Shown here: in pieces, positions 39,701 through 49,714 of the stretch
How the letters are laid out: each line of letters begins with the position of its first letter
Numbering within the stretch: the first letter of the stretch is position 1
NCBI RefSeq assembly: GCF_900618535.1
Contig: NZ_UYJA01000001.1
Coordinates: 1,240,001-1,304,000 of the forward strand
Direction of reading: 5' to 3'
Source of the DNA: Pseudomonas bubulae
GTDB taxonomy: Bacteria; Pseudomonadota; Gammaproteobacteria; Pseudomonadales; Pseudomonadaceae
DNA length: 64,000 nt
The notes under the pieces: generated by a model
What the model saw: the letters and a program-made list of their open reading frames with translations, nothing else
What the model was told of the DNA's origin: nothing
The model's database searches: none
Made by a program: the position numbers and the translations under genes

Positions 39701-41519
39701 GTGTCTGCCTGTCCAGTGCTGCTGTTGCCGATCCCAAACGGCCCAGCAGCGTCGCACTGTCTTGCCACTCCAGTGGCCGCTCATGGGCATGCTGCCAGGC
39801 CCCTTCGTTGTTATGTAGCAAGGCAGGCCTGAAAGCATCGGCCCTGCGCGGATGAGGTATGCGCCATTGCCTGCGCTCGCTGTCGAATTCGACAGGATAG
39901 TGCTTGCCGTCCACGTCTACATACTGCCTGCCATGAAGGCTGAGTAAACCTTGGGCATCAGCTGTATAGCGATGCTCGCCCATTACTTTATGCTCGTAGT
40001 GCTGCAGGTTTTTATTCCATAACCGGGTGGTGCCATCATCACGACTGACGGGTTGAAAGCCTTCAAAGTGCGCCCGGGTGGCTGCGCTCAAACGACTGGC
40101 AGCGGCTTTGACAGCTCCCAGCCCGACCACTACCCCTGCGTTGACGGCCAGATCCGTGGCGACATTGAGCAAGTGCTCGCGAGCATGGTCAACATCGCCC
40201 TGGGCCCAGTCTTCCACCCCCTCATAGACTTCTTTGAGCATCTCCCCAATGGCCACCGCCAGCATCAGATCGCCCAGCACCGGCACAAAAAGGGCCGCGA
40301 CGTTTACCAGAAACAACCCTGCCGTTTTGTACATCTGCCAGCGCTCTTCGCGTTCGCGCTCGTCCAGCACGCCGGTGGGCACGGCCAGTTGCCGGGCATC
40401 GGCAAACATGTTCCTGAGCTGCACCGTGCACAGGTAATGCGCTGCGCTGATGGTCAGAGGGGTTGCGGTAAGGGCCAGATGCTCGGGCCTGCCAGCGACC
40501 TTTTGCATAAACAGCGGCCGTACATTCAAGGCGGTGAAGCGGGAGAAAAACCTGGCATACGCCGGATCCAGCAGGCGATGCTTCAACTCATCGGTGAATA
40601 CCTGCAATGAACTGAACTCGAACAAGGGTGCCCGCGGGTCATTGGGGATATAGGCAATCAAGCGGTTGCCGGGGTGCAACAACAAGGTGTCGGAAGAGAA
40701 GACCACCACCCCGTCAATTTCCGTGTCCAGTATCGACAAGGAACTTGGCACCATCGGCTTGCCGTCCAGTTGCACCCCGTGCACCTGGGCAGTACTGGCG
40801 GGCAGAGCCAGGGCGGCAAGCAGTGTGGTATAGGCTGCCTGACTGATTTGTTTCTTGAGGTAGGCGACATGCGCGTCGACCGCCATGTCATGGGTTTTTA
40901 AAAGCCTGAGGTTCGACTCTGTCGCCAAATGCCTGGGCCCGGGAGTTCCCGACGCCGTAACGCCCAAAGCATGCTCCAGATACTGTTGATACTTGAGCCC
41001 CAGATCCAGCCTGCGGCATAGCGCGGCAAAGTGGCAGGGCTCGAGAGGGCTGATCTGCTGAGGATGGCCACCGTAGCGGATATGGCTTTGCGGATTAAAG
41101 CCGTTTGCAAGGGCCTCGTCGGCCGAAAAATTCTGCAGGGCTGCCCACAGCAGGGTTTTCGGCTCGTCATGCACCAGGTAATGGCGAACGGAACTGAACA
41201 ACGTGATATTGGGGATCAGGTGAACATGCACCACCGCCAGATAGTCACGGTGAATATTCAGTGACGACCCGAACTCACGCCTGACCTCGGCTGCCAGCAA
41301 TGCCCCGCAGTACACCTCGACACTTTGCAGCTCACCGAACTTCTTGCCGACCAGGCCATGATAGAAACGGCTACTGGCCATGGATGCATTCATGGCCGCA
41401 ATGACCTGTGGATCAGCGCCCAACAACCATTTGGGCATATGGCTGTGGACCAGTTCCAGGGGTTCCAGGTCACTGAGCGTGGTATCGCGAGCATCCAGCG
41501 GGGGCATATGGCGGGGCAT
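36705..41519 (-). CDS. Giant LRR / NEL-type E3 ubiquitin ligase-like protein
   Basis: The protein has 1604 residues. The first ~1100 form a DUF6543-like region with a hydrophobic hairpin at ~400-427 (LFLVNVAALFVPVLGDLMLA) and no signal peptide. Leucine-rich repeats follow at ~1125-1280 (for example LQRLSLARNLLYLNPGNLS). The C-terminal ~300 residues resemble the NEL domain of SspH/IpaH/SlrP ligases: RVWEMIEAANESSSLR, then SPRSCTDSVAFTFSEMEVQ. Here Cys1398 and Asp1400 form the CxD catalytic motif. NEL proteins transfer ubiquitin inside eukaryotic host cells. Nothing in the window shows how it would be exported. The end overlaps mnmC by 14 bp. Family reading is from motifs; activity is inferred. 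Confidence 0.82.
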   Translation of the reverse strand: MPRHMPPLDARDTTLSDLEPLELVHSHMPKWLLGADPQVIAAMNASMASSRFYHGLVGKKFGELQSVEVYCGALLAAEVRREFGSSLNIHRDYLAVVHVHLIPNITLFSSVRHYLVHDEPKTLLWAALQNFSADEALANGFNPQSHIRYGGHPQQISPLEPCHFAALCRRLDLGLKYQQYLEHALGVTASGTPGPRHLATESNLRLLKTHDMAVDAHVAYLKKQISQAAYTTLLAALALPASTAQVHGVQLDGKPMVPSSLSILDTEIDGVVVFSSDTLLLHPGNRLIAYIPNDPRAPLFEFSSLQVFTDELKHRLLDPAYARFFSRFTALNVRPLFMQKVAGRPEHLALTATPLTISAAHYLCTVQLRNMFADARQLAVPTGVLDEREREERWQMYKTAGLFLVNVAALFVPVLGDLMLAVAIGEMLKEVYEGVEDWAQGDVDHAREHLLNVATDLAVNAGVVVGLGAVKAAASRLSAATRAHFEGFQPVSRDDGTTRLWNKNLQHYEHKVMGEHRYTADAQGLLSLHGRQYVDVDGKHYPVEFDSERRQWRIPHPRRADAFRPALLHNNEGAWQHAHERPLEWQDSATLLGRLGSATAALDRQTLERIRELTDTAPGVLRRMHLESLAPPSLLKVSLKRFEINQLIDTFVAQMSTDQYASRRWSELQLQLLPALPKWPAGKVLTVADDTGNRLAHYASVMWPATSHINLTSSVVEQGKLLDAVLAALSDSQVRELLGNDLPAPGALARRLALVLGSHARDNKRQVFERLYGLFNISSAAEALPIERDFPGLPRTVAQALVESASNPQLEHLRRGRVPLELAELARMHLREARINRAIEGFYLEHQANDDTERLALHYLDQLPGWPADKALEIREDSISGAMTHYWGGVQTTPPHVLVKTLRGYERYRPRGHVHLLEPGGPLPLSTAVFESLTDLERDAMGFAANTDAPAFNAALAKRAANARQESAQVLRIQPIKPGFKPPITLADGQVGYPLCGMTSGEHSWELQRRVRRIYSDFEDEQVIEYLDTLVERGLEPLNILRERKRERRALLTSLQAWIDATPGEVVPTDTLYDYPENRYQAAGLIERCWRKNPAHIPWAHNEELHSLSLDGFRLGNFPDLPAIADFSHVRELKLSNMNCRDTANAFLEHFSGLVALEMDNNRMVNLPRQLERMPNLQRLSLARNLLYLNPGNLSVLNSLGKLQVLNLNDNLLGPNLSLSNLGFLRRVYLRRTWIDQWPQDLISRPFLESADLRENRIIDIPEHVYQASPTVTRNISLAGNPLSATSRLRLARYAMQGGSSMGINSEQLMSEAAAFEFWTAGITAQELRRRELLWNSLRADAASDDFFTVLSRLTSTADAHEVRQDFSRRVWEMIEAANESSSLRRDVLDIAASPRSCTDSVAFTFSEMEVQMELSGLSGAGSPQKQQLLTLGKGLFRLDRLARIAHEHFLLRLEGAGPAPDELEMHLAYRVGLARALELPGQPESMAFKSLAGVTQADLDIARLEVEKAEKTASLNIFISTRQFWREYLIRTHRTQYGALTEPYFEALSNLLKRSPEMNSERYLREVSEVRHQMDAAVDVWSLQKTEALLAPKSLEGSPSTAL

Positions 41520-41734
41520 ATCCGGTCTTCTGCAGGTCAGAGAGCGCCTAACCTAACGTGGCGTCGCAGGGGATGTGACATAGATAAATAGTGCTCTTCA
41601 GCCAAAACCCTGCTGGCCTCCCAAGCCCCGACAAAACAACCACTTGTAACTTTTATTGAACGATCCGGGCACAGGTCACTCGATAAAACACGGTCATTTA
41701 TGCCGGAGCGAGTGCCTTGTGCCTTGCACCGCAA

Positions 41735-41772
41735 GGGCTGGCGATGCAGTCAAAAACTGCATCGCCCTTTAA
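41735..41772 (+). terminator. Terminator-like hairpin in a divergent intergenic region
   Basis: A perfect 10-bp stem (41741-41750 with 41756-41765) with a CAAAA loop is followed by CCTTTAAAA. It stands between two genes that point away from each other (41519 and 41863), where no terminator of a known gene is needed. The rest of 41520-41862 (343 bp) holds no ORF I can support and should contain the promoters for both neighbours. Confidence 0.55.
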
Positions 41773-41862
41773 AACCGGGCCCAAAGCGCTACCAGGCGTC
41801 CTGCAAAGACGCTGACTCATCCCTGTAGCACCACATGCCGAAAGACCAAGGATTTACACACC

Positions 41863-43635
41863 ATGTGCGGATTAGCTGGCGAGTTACGTTTTGATCAACA
41901 CCCTGCCGACCTGGCAGCCATCGAACGCATCACCCACCACCTTGCACCACGTGGCCCCGATGCCTGGGGTTTTCACAGCCAGGGGCCGATAGCCCTGGGC
42001 CATCGCCGCCTGAAAATCATGGATTTGTCGGATGGTTCAGCCCAACCGATGATCGACAGCCAGCTGGGTTTGTCGCTGGCCTTCAACGGCGCGATCTATA
42101 ACTTCCCCGAGCTGCGCGCCGAGCTTGAAGCCCTGGGCTACAGCTTTTATTCGGGTGGCGATACCGAAGTGCTGCTCAAGGGCTATCACGCCTGGGGCGA
42201 AGCGCTGCTGCCCAAGCTCAATGGCATGTTTGCCTTTGCCATCTGGGAACGCGATGCCCAGCGCCTGTTTCTGGCCCGCGATCGTCTGGGGGTCAAGCCG
42301 CTGTATCTGTCGCGTACCGGTGAGCGCTTGCGCTTTGCCTCGACCCTGCCGGCGCTGCTCAAGGGCGGTGATATCAGCCCCATGCTCGACCCGGTGGCGC
42401 TTAATCACTACCTGAATTTTCATGCCGTTGTACCAGCGCCACGCACGCTGATTGCCGGTATCGAAAAGCTGCCACCCGCGACCTGGTTGCGTATTGACGC
42501 CAATGGCCACACCGAGCAAAAAACCTGGTGGACCCTGCCCTACGGCCCGCGTGCCGATGAAGTCAATCTGACCCTGGAAGATTGGCGCGATCGTGTCCTC
42601 GACAGCACCCGCGAAGCCGTGGCCATCCGCCAACGGGCGGCGGTGGATGTCGGCGTGCTGCTCTCTGGCGGTGTCGACTCCAGTTTGTTGGTGGGGTTGT
42701 TGCGCGATGTGGGCGTACAGGATCTGTCGACTTTCTCCATCGGCTTTGAGGACGCAGGCGGCGAGCGCGGGGATGAATTCCAGTATTCGGATTTGATTGC
42801 CCGGCATTACGGTACGCGCCATCACCAACTGCGCATTGGCGAGCACGAAATCATCGAGCAACTGCCAGCGGCCTTCCGCGCCATGAGCGAGCCGATGGTC
42901 AGTCATGACTGCATCGCCTTTTATCTGTTGTCGCGTGAAGTGGCCAAGCATTGCAAGGTGGTGCAAAGCGGCCAGGGCGCTGACGAACTGTTTGCCGGCT
43001 ATCACTGGTATCCACAAGTAGATGGCGCCAGCGATCCTTATGCCGCGTACCGCGAAGCCTTTTTCGACCGCAGTTACGACGAGTACAAGGCCACCGTCCA
43101 GCCACAATGGCTGACAGCCAATGACGCCGCTGGCGACTTTGTGCGTGAGCATTTCGCACAGCCGGGGGCCCAGGCCGGGGTGGACAAGGCCTTGCGCCTG
43201 GACAGCACCGTGATGCTGGTGGATGACCCGGTCAAACGGGTGGACAACATGACCATGGCCTGGGGCCTGGAAGCCCGCACGCCGTTTCTCGATTACCGCC
43301 TGGCCGAGCTGTCAGCGCGGATTCCAGCGCGCTTCAAACTGCCCGACGGCGGTAAGCAGGTACTCAAGGAAGCCGCACGACTGGTGATCCCCAGCGAAGT
43401 CATCGACCGCAAAAAAGGCTATTTCCCGGTGCCGGGGCTCAAGCACTTGCAGGGCAACACCCTCAACTGGGTGCGCGACCTGCTGCTGGACCCGAGCCAG
43501 GATCGCGGCCTGTTCCAGCCAGCCATGCTTGACCAGTTGCTGACCAACCCGCAAAGCCAGCTGACCCCCCTCAACGGCTCCAAGCTGTGGCAACTGGCCG
43601 CCCTGAACCTGTGGCTGAGCGAACAAGGAATCTGA
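41863..43635 (+). CDS. asnO: N-acetylglutaminylglutamine amidotransferase (asparagine synthetase-like)
   Basis: This 590-residue protein makes the terminal amide of the osmolyte N-acetylglutaminylglutamine amide. It is asparagine synthetase-like: Cys2 begins a class II glutaminase domain (MCGLAGELRF, RGPDAWG), and the synthetase domain has the PP-loop SGGVDSSLL and QGADELFAGYHW. Asparagine synthetase itself would be the alternative, but the next two genes are those of the NAGGN pathway. AAGGA ribosome binding site. The ngg gene follows after 3 bp. Confidence 0.92.
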   Translation: MCGLAGELRFDQHPADLAAIERITHHLAPRGPDAWGFHSQGPIALGHRRLKIMDLSDGSAQPMIDSQLGLSLAFNGAIYNFPELRAELEALGYSFYSGGDTEVLLKGYHAWGEALLPKLNGMFAFAIWERDAQRLFLARDRLGVKPLYLSRTGERLRFASTLPALLKGGDISPMLDPVALNHYLNFHAVVPAPRTLIAGIEKLPPATWLRIDANGHTEQKTWWTLPYGPRADEVNLTLEDWRDRVLDSTREAVAIRQRAAVDVGVLLSGGVDSSLLVGLLRDVGVQDLSTFSIGFEDAGGERGDEFQYSDLIARHYGTRHHQLRIGEHEIIEQLPAAFRAMSEPMVSHDCIAFYLLSREVAKHCKVVQSGQGADELFAGYHWYPQVDGASDPYAAYREAFFDRSYDEYKATVQPQWLTANDAAGDFVREHFAQPGAQAGVDKALRLDSTVMLVDDPVKRVDNMTMAWGLEARTPFLDYRLAELSARIPARFKLPDGGKQVLKEAARLVIPSEVIDRKKGYFPVPGLKHLQGNTLNWVRDLLLDPSQDRGLFQPAMLDQLLTNPQSQLTPLNGSKLWQLAALNLWLSEQGI

Positions 43636-43638
43636 TCG

Positions 43639-45384
43639 ATGAAACCTCTCGCTACGGCTTATAGCCAGCGTTTACTGCGTGGCCAGACGCCTTCCTATGA
43701 ACGCCTGCAAGCCCGCTTTGCCGAGGATGGCAGCGAACTGAATGCCTGCCCCGTGGCCGTACACTGCGGCTGGGGCCGGCTGTTGATCGGGCATACCTTT
43801 CCCGATCCCGTCACCCTGGCCGAAGAGCTGCTCAACGAGCAGCCCGGCGAGCGCGATATTGCCCTGTATGTCGCCGCGCCCCAGCAGGTGCTGGCGCAGT
43901 CGCCGCAACAACTGTTTCTCGACCCCTCGGATACGCTGCGCCTGTGGTTTACCGATTACCGCCAGGCCACCCGCGTGTTTCGCGGCTTCCGTATCCGCCG
44001 CGCACAAAGCGAGGCGGACTGGAACGCGATCAACACCCTGTACCTGTCACGCTCCATGCTGCCCATCGACCCGACCCTGCTGACCTCGCGCCACGACGGC
44101 GGCCCGGTGTACTGGATGGCCGAAGACGAGGACAGCGGCGCGGTGATCGGCAGTGTCATGGGCTTGAACCATCACACCGCATTCAACGACCCCGAAAATG
44201 GCAGCAGCCTCTGGTGCCTGGCGGTCGACCCGCTCTGTTCACGCCCGGGAGTGGGTGAAGTGCTGGTGCGGCATTTGGTCGAGCACTTTATGAGCCGCGG
44301 CCTGAGCTATCTCGACCTGTCGGTGCTGCATGACAATGCCCAGGCCAAGAACCTGTATGCCAAACTGGGGTTTCGCACCCTGTCGACCTTTGCCATCAAG
44401 CGCAAGAACGGCATCAACCAGCCGCTGTTTCTGGGGCCTGGTCCCGAGGTCGGACTCAACCCCTATGCCAGCATCCTCGTTGAAGAAGCCTACAAACGTG
44501 GCATCGACGTGCAAATTGACGACGCGGCCGCCGGCCTGTTCACCCTTAGCCACGGCGGGCGACGGATTCGTTGCCGCGAGTCCCTCAGCGACCTGACCAG
44601 CGCCATCAGCATGAGCCTGTGCCAGGACAAGTGCCTGACCCACAAGGTGCTCAGCCAGGCCGGCCTGAACGTGCCGACCCAGCAACTGGCGGGCAATGCC
44701 GATGACAACCTGGCGTTTGTCGAAGAGCACGGCCGGGTGGTGGTCAAACCGGTGGATGGCGAGCAAGGCAATGGCGTAGCGGTGGACCTGGACAGCATCG
44801 AACAGGTGCAACAGGCCATCGAGGCAGCGCGGGCGTTCGACAGCCGGGTGCTGCTCGAGAGCTTTCACGAAGGCCTCGACCTGCGCATCGTGGTGATCGG
44901 CTTTGAGGTGGTGGCTGCCGCCATCCGCCGTCCCGCGCAAGTGATCGGCGACGGTCAGCACCGCATTCAGCGCCTGATCGAGGCGCAAAGCCGCCGACGC
45001 CAGGCCGCCACCGGTGGCGAAAGCCGAATCCCGCTGGACGCCGAAACCCTGCGCACCGTGCAGGCCGCAGGCTATGACTACGACAGCATCCTGCCTGCCG
45101 GGCAAGTACTGGCCGTGCGCCGCACCGCCAACCTGCACACCGGCGGCTGCCTGGAAGACGTCACCGCCGTGCTGCACCCGGTGCTGGCCGACGCCGCCAT
45201 TCGCGCAGCCCGGGCCCTGGATATTCCGGTGGTGGGGCTCGACCTGATGGTGCCCGCCGCCGACCAACCCGACTATGTATTTATTGAAGCCAACGAACGC
45301 GCCGGGCTGGCCAACCATGAACCACAGCCCACCGCCGAGCGCTTTATCGATCTGTTGTTTCCCCACAGTCAGCCTGCTCAATAG
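43639..45384 (+). CDS. ngg: N-acetylglutaminylglutamine synthetase
   Basis: This 581-residue protein has a GNAT acetyltransferase-like domain (~110-265; DPLCSRPGVGEVLVRHLVEH) joined to an ATP-grasp ligase domain (~300-575; RVVVKPVDGEQGNGVAV, FIEANERAGLANH). The fusion fits acetylation of glutamine and its condensation to a dipeptide. It lies between asnO and a peptidase gene in the known NAGGN order. It begins 3 bp after asnO with the ribosome binding site AAGGA inside the asnO end, so the two are probably translated together. Confidence 0.92.
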   Translation: MKPLATAYSQRLLRGQTPSYERLQARFAEDGSELNACPVAVHCGWGRLLIGHTFPDPVTLAEELLNEQPGERDIALYVAAPQQVLAQSPQQLFLDPSDTLRLWFTDYRQATRVFRGFRIRRAQSEADWNAINTLYLSRSMLPIDPTLLTSRHDGGPVYWMAEDEDSGAVIGSVMGLNHHTAFNDPENGSSLWCLAVDPLCSRPGVGEVLVRHLVEHFMSRGLSYLDLSVLHDNAQAKNLYAKLGFRTLSTFAIKRKNGINQPLFLGPGPEVGLNPYASILVEEAYKRGIDVQIDDAAAGLFTLSHGGRRIRCRESLSDLTSAISMSLCQDKCLTHKVLSQAGLNVPTQQLAGNADDNLAFVEEHGRVVVKPVDGEQGNGVAVDLDSIEQVQQAIEAARAFDSRVLLESFHEGLDLRIVVIGFEVVAAAIRRPAQVIGDGQHRIQRLIEAQSRRRQAATGGESRIPLDAETLRTVQAAGYDYDSILPAGQVLAVRRTANLHTGGCLEDVTAVLHPVLADAAIRAARALDIPVVGLDLMVPAADQPDYVFIEANERAGLANHEPQPTAERFIDLLFPHSQPAQ

Positions 45385-45407
45385 CTGACCGGCCCTCAGG
45401 AGTTTTT

Positions 45408-46595
45408 ATGAACCGCAGCCTCCCTGAACCCGACCTCGACTACCTGCAACGGGTATTGCTGGAAATGCTCGCCATTCCCAGCCCCACTGGTTTTACCGAC
45501 ACCATCGTGCGCTATGTCGCCGAACGCCTCGACGAATTGGGGATCCCTTTTGAACTGACCCGCCGCGGCACCTTGCGCGCCACCCTCAAGGGCCAGAAAA
45601 ACAGCCCGGACCGCGCCGTGTCCGCCCATCTGGATACGATTGGCGCCAGCGTGCGGGCGATCAAGGACAACGGCCGGCTGGTGCTGGCACCTGTTGGTTG
45701 CTGGTCGAGCCGGTTTGCCGAAGGCAGCCGCGTCAGCCTGTTTACCGACAACGGCGTGATCCGTGGCAGTGTCCTGCCATTAATGGCTTCTGGCCACGCC
45801 TTCAATACCGGCGTGGATGAACTGCCGATCAGTTGGGACCATATCGAGTTGCGCCTGGATGCCTACTGCGCCACCCGCGCGGATTGCGATTCCCTGGGGG
45901 TCAATATCGGTGACTTCGTAGCGTTCGACCCACTGCCGGAATTTACCGAAAGTGGCCATATCAGTGCGCGGCATCTGGATGACAAGGCGGGTGTGGCGGC
46001 CCTGCTCGCCGCCCTGAAAGCCATTGTCGACAGTGGCGAACAGCCCCTTATCGACTGTCATCCGCTGTTTACCATCACCGAAGAAATCGGCAATGGTGCG
46101 GCAGCGGCCTTGCCGTGGGATGTGAGCGAGTTTGTCGGGATTGATATTGCTCCGGTGGCTCCGGGCCAACATTCCAGCGAGCATGCGGTCAGTGTGGCGA
46201 TGCAGGATTCGGGCGGCCCCTATGACTATCACCTGTCGCGGCATTTGCTGGGGCTGGCCAGTGACAATGAGTTGCCGGTGCGCCGGGACATGTTCCGTTA
46301 TTACTTCAGCGATGCTCATTCGGCCGTGACGGCGGGGCATGATATTCGCTGTGCGTTACTGGCGTTTGGCTGTGATGCCACCCACGGGTATGAGCGCACC
46401 CATATTGATAGCCTGGCGGCGTTGAGTCGTTTGCTGGGTGCCTACATCCTCAGCCCGCCGGTGTTTGCCAGCGATGCCCAGCCGGCGCAGGGCTCACTGG
46501 ACCGCTTCAGCCATCAGATCGAACATGATGCGCAGATGGAAAGCGATACGCGAGTGCCGTCGGTAGAGAGTCTGGTGGGGGAAAATCGGAGCTGA
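45408..46595 (+). CDS. NAGGN-cluster M42-family metallopeptidase
   Basis: This 395-residue protein of the M42 glutamyl-aminopeptidase/endoglucanase-like family has VSAHLDTIGASVRAI, ARHLDDKAGVAALLAAL, ITEEIGNGAAAAL and DIAPVAPGQ. These show the expected His, Asp and Glu-Glu metal and catalytic positions. It is the third gene of the osmoprotectant cluster; its role may be turnover of the dipeptide, which has not been shown as far as I know. CAGGAG ribosome binding site. The last ~40 residues are beyond the usual domain. Confidence 0.87.
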   Translation: MNRSLPEPDLDYLQRVLLEMLAIPSPTGFTDTIVRYVAERLDELGIPFELTRRGTLRATLKGQKNSPDRAVSAHLDTIGASVRAIKDNGRLVLAPVGCWSSRFAEGSRVSLFTDNGVIRGSVLPLMASGHAFNTGVDELPISWDHIELRLDAYCATRADCDSLGVNIGDFVAFDPLPEFTESGHISARHLDDKAGVAALLAALKAIVDSGEQPLIDCHPLFTITEEIGNGAAAALPWDVSEFVGIDIAPVAPGQHSSEHAVSVAMQDSGGPYDYHLSRHLLGLASDNELPVRRDMFRYYFSDAHSAVTAGHDIRCALLAFGCDATHGYERTHIDSLAALSRLLGAYILSPPVFASDAQPAQGSLDRFSHQIEHDAQMESDTRVPSVESLVGENRS

Positions 46596-46602
46596 AGCAA
46601 AG

Positions 46603-46635
46603 CCCCAACCCTCTCCCAGAGGGAGAGGGTTGGGG
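46603..46635. repeat. 15-bp perfect palindrome at a convergent gene end
   Basis: CCCCAACCCTCTCCC (46603-46617) and its exact complement (46621-46635) are separated by AGA. It is the CCCTCTCCC-type dispersed palindrome seen in pseudomonads and xanthomonads. It lies between the M42 peptidase gene and cysG and may act as a transcription stop for both, though there is no T-run. Confidence 0.75.
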
Positions 46636-46647
46636 TGAGGGCAGACG

Positions 46648-48042
46648 TCAGACCTGAGCCTGAGCCCCTTCAAACCATGCCAGTTTCTCACGCAGCAAAA
46701 CCACTTCGCCCACGATCACCAGCGTAGGCGCATGCACTTCATGCTCCGCCACCAATGTCGGCAAGTCGGCCAGGGTACCGGTAAACACGCGCTGGTTGGA
46801 CGTAGTGCCCTGCTGAATCAACGCAGCCGGGGTATCAGCCGAACGACCATGCTTGATCAACTGCTCGCAGATGATCGGCAAGCCCACCAGGCCCATGTAG
46901 AACACCAGAGTTTGCGCCGGAGCAACCAGGTCGCTCCAGGGCAGGTTGCTGGTGCCGTCTTTCAGGTGGCCGGTAACAAAGCGCACAGACTGCGCGTAGT
47001 CGCGATGGGTCAACGGAATACCGGCATACGCCGCGCAACCACTGGCGGCGGTAATACCCGGCACCACCTGGAACGGAATCCCATGGGCGGCCAGCTCTTC
47101 GATTTCTTCACCGCCACGGCCAAAGATGAACGGATCGCCACCTTTGAGCCGCACCACGCGCTTGCCCTGCTTGGCCAGATCGACCAGTTGCTGGTTGATC
47201 TGGTCTTGTGGCACCGCATGCTCAGCGCGACGCTTGCCCACATAAATACGTTCGGCATCGCGACGGCACAGTTCAAGAATCGCCGGGGCCACCAGACGGT
47301 CGTAGAGCACCACGTCTGCCTGTTGCATCAGACGCAGTGCACGGAAGGTCAGCAGATCGGGATCACCCGGCCCGGCACCCACCAGATACACCTCACCGGT
47401 GGTTTCGACGGCCTGACCTTCAATCTTGGCCAGCAGCAAGCGCTCGGCTTCAGCGCCCTGCCCGGCCAGCAAACGGTCGGCAATCGGGCCCTGGAACACA
47501 TCTTCCCAAAACCCGCGACGCTGCTGCACATCCGGAAACAAGCCTTTGACCCGGCTACGGAAGCGCGCCGCAAGGCCCGCCAACTGGCCGTAGGTCGACG
47601 GAATCCAGGTTTCTATCTTGGCCCGGATCAACCGCGCCAGCACGGGCGCATCACCACCACTTGAAATGGCAATTACCAGCGGCGAACGGTCGACAATCGC
47701 CGGGAAGATCACGCTGCACAAGGCGGGCGCGTCGACCACGTTGACCGGTACGCAACGGCGATGGGCGTCGGCGGAAACCTGAGCGTTAAGTGGCTCATCG
47801 TCGGTGGCGGCGATGATCAGGACGCACCCTTCAAGGTCGGCCTCGGCATATCCGCGCAGCACCTGTTCGCCACCGCTGCTGTTTATCAACTCGCACAACT
47901 GTGGCTCCATGGCGGGTGCGACCACCCGCAGCACGGCACCGGCATCGGCCAGCAGGCGGGATTTGCGCAAGGCAATCTCCCCACCGCCAACCACCAGTAC
48001 ACGGCTGCCACGCAGGTTATGAAACAGCGGCAGAAACTCCAT
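46648..48042 (-). CDS. cysG: Siroheme synthase (trifunctional)
   Basis: This 464-residue enzyme makes siroheme from uroporphyrinogen III for sulfite and nitrite reductases. The N-terminal ~150 residues are the NAD-dependent precorrin-2 dehydrogenase/ferrochelatase ([14 protein letters not shown]). The C-terminal ~250 are the SAM uroporphyrinogen methyltransferase ([31 protein letters not shown]). Its ATG directly abuts the serS stop with no spacer, so it is part of the ftsK-side operon (rarA-crcB-serS-cysG). Confidence 0.96.
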   Translation of the reverse strand: MEFLPLFHNLRGSRVLVVGGGEIALRKSRLLADAGAVLRVVAPAMEPQLCELINSSGGEQVLRGYAEADLEGCVLIIAATDDEPLNAQVSADAHRRCVPVNVVDAPALCSVIFPAIVDRSPLVIAISSGGDAPVLARLIRAKIETWIPSTYGQLAGLAARFRSRVKGLFPDVQQRRGFWEDVFQGPIADRLLAGQGAEAERLLLAKIEGQAVETTGEVYLVGAGPGDPDLLTFRALRLMQQADVVLYDRLVAPAILELCRRDAERIYVGKRRAEHAVPQDQINQQLVDLAKQGKRVVRLKGGDPFIFGRGGEEIEELAAHGIPFQVVPGITAASGCAAYAGIPLTHRDYAQSVRFVTGHLKDGTSNLPWSDLVAPAQTLVFYMGLVGLPIICEQLIKHGRSADTPAALIQQGTTSNQRVFTGTLADLPTLVAEHEVHAPTLVIVGEVVLLREKLAWFEGAQAQV

Positions 48043-49710
<1,668 letters not shown>

Positions 49711-49714
<4 letters not shown>

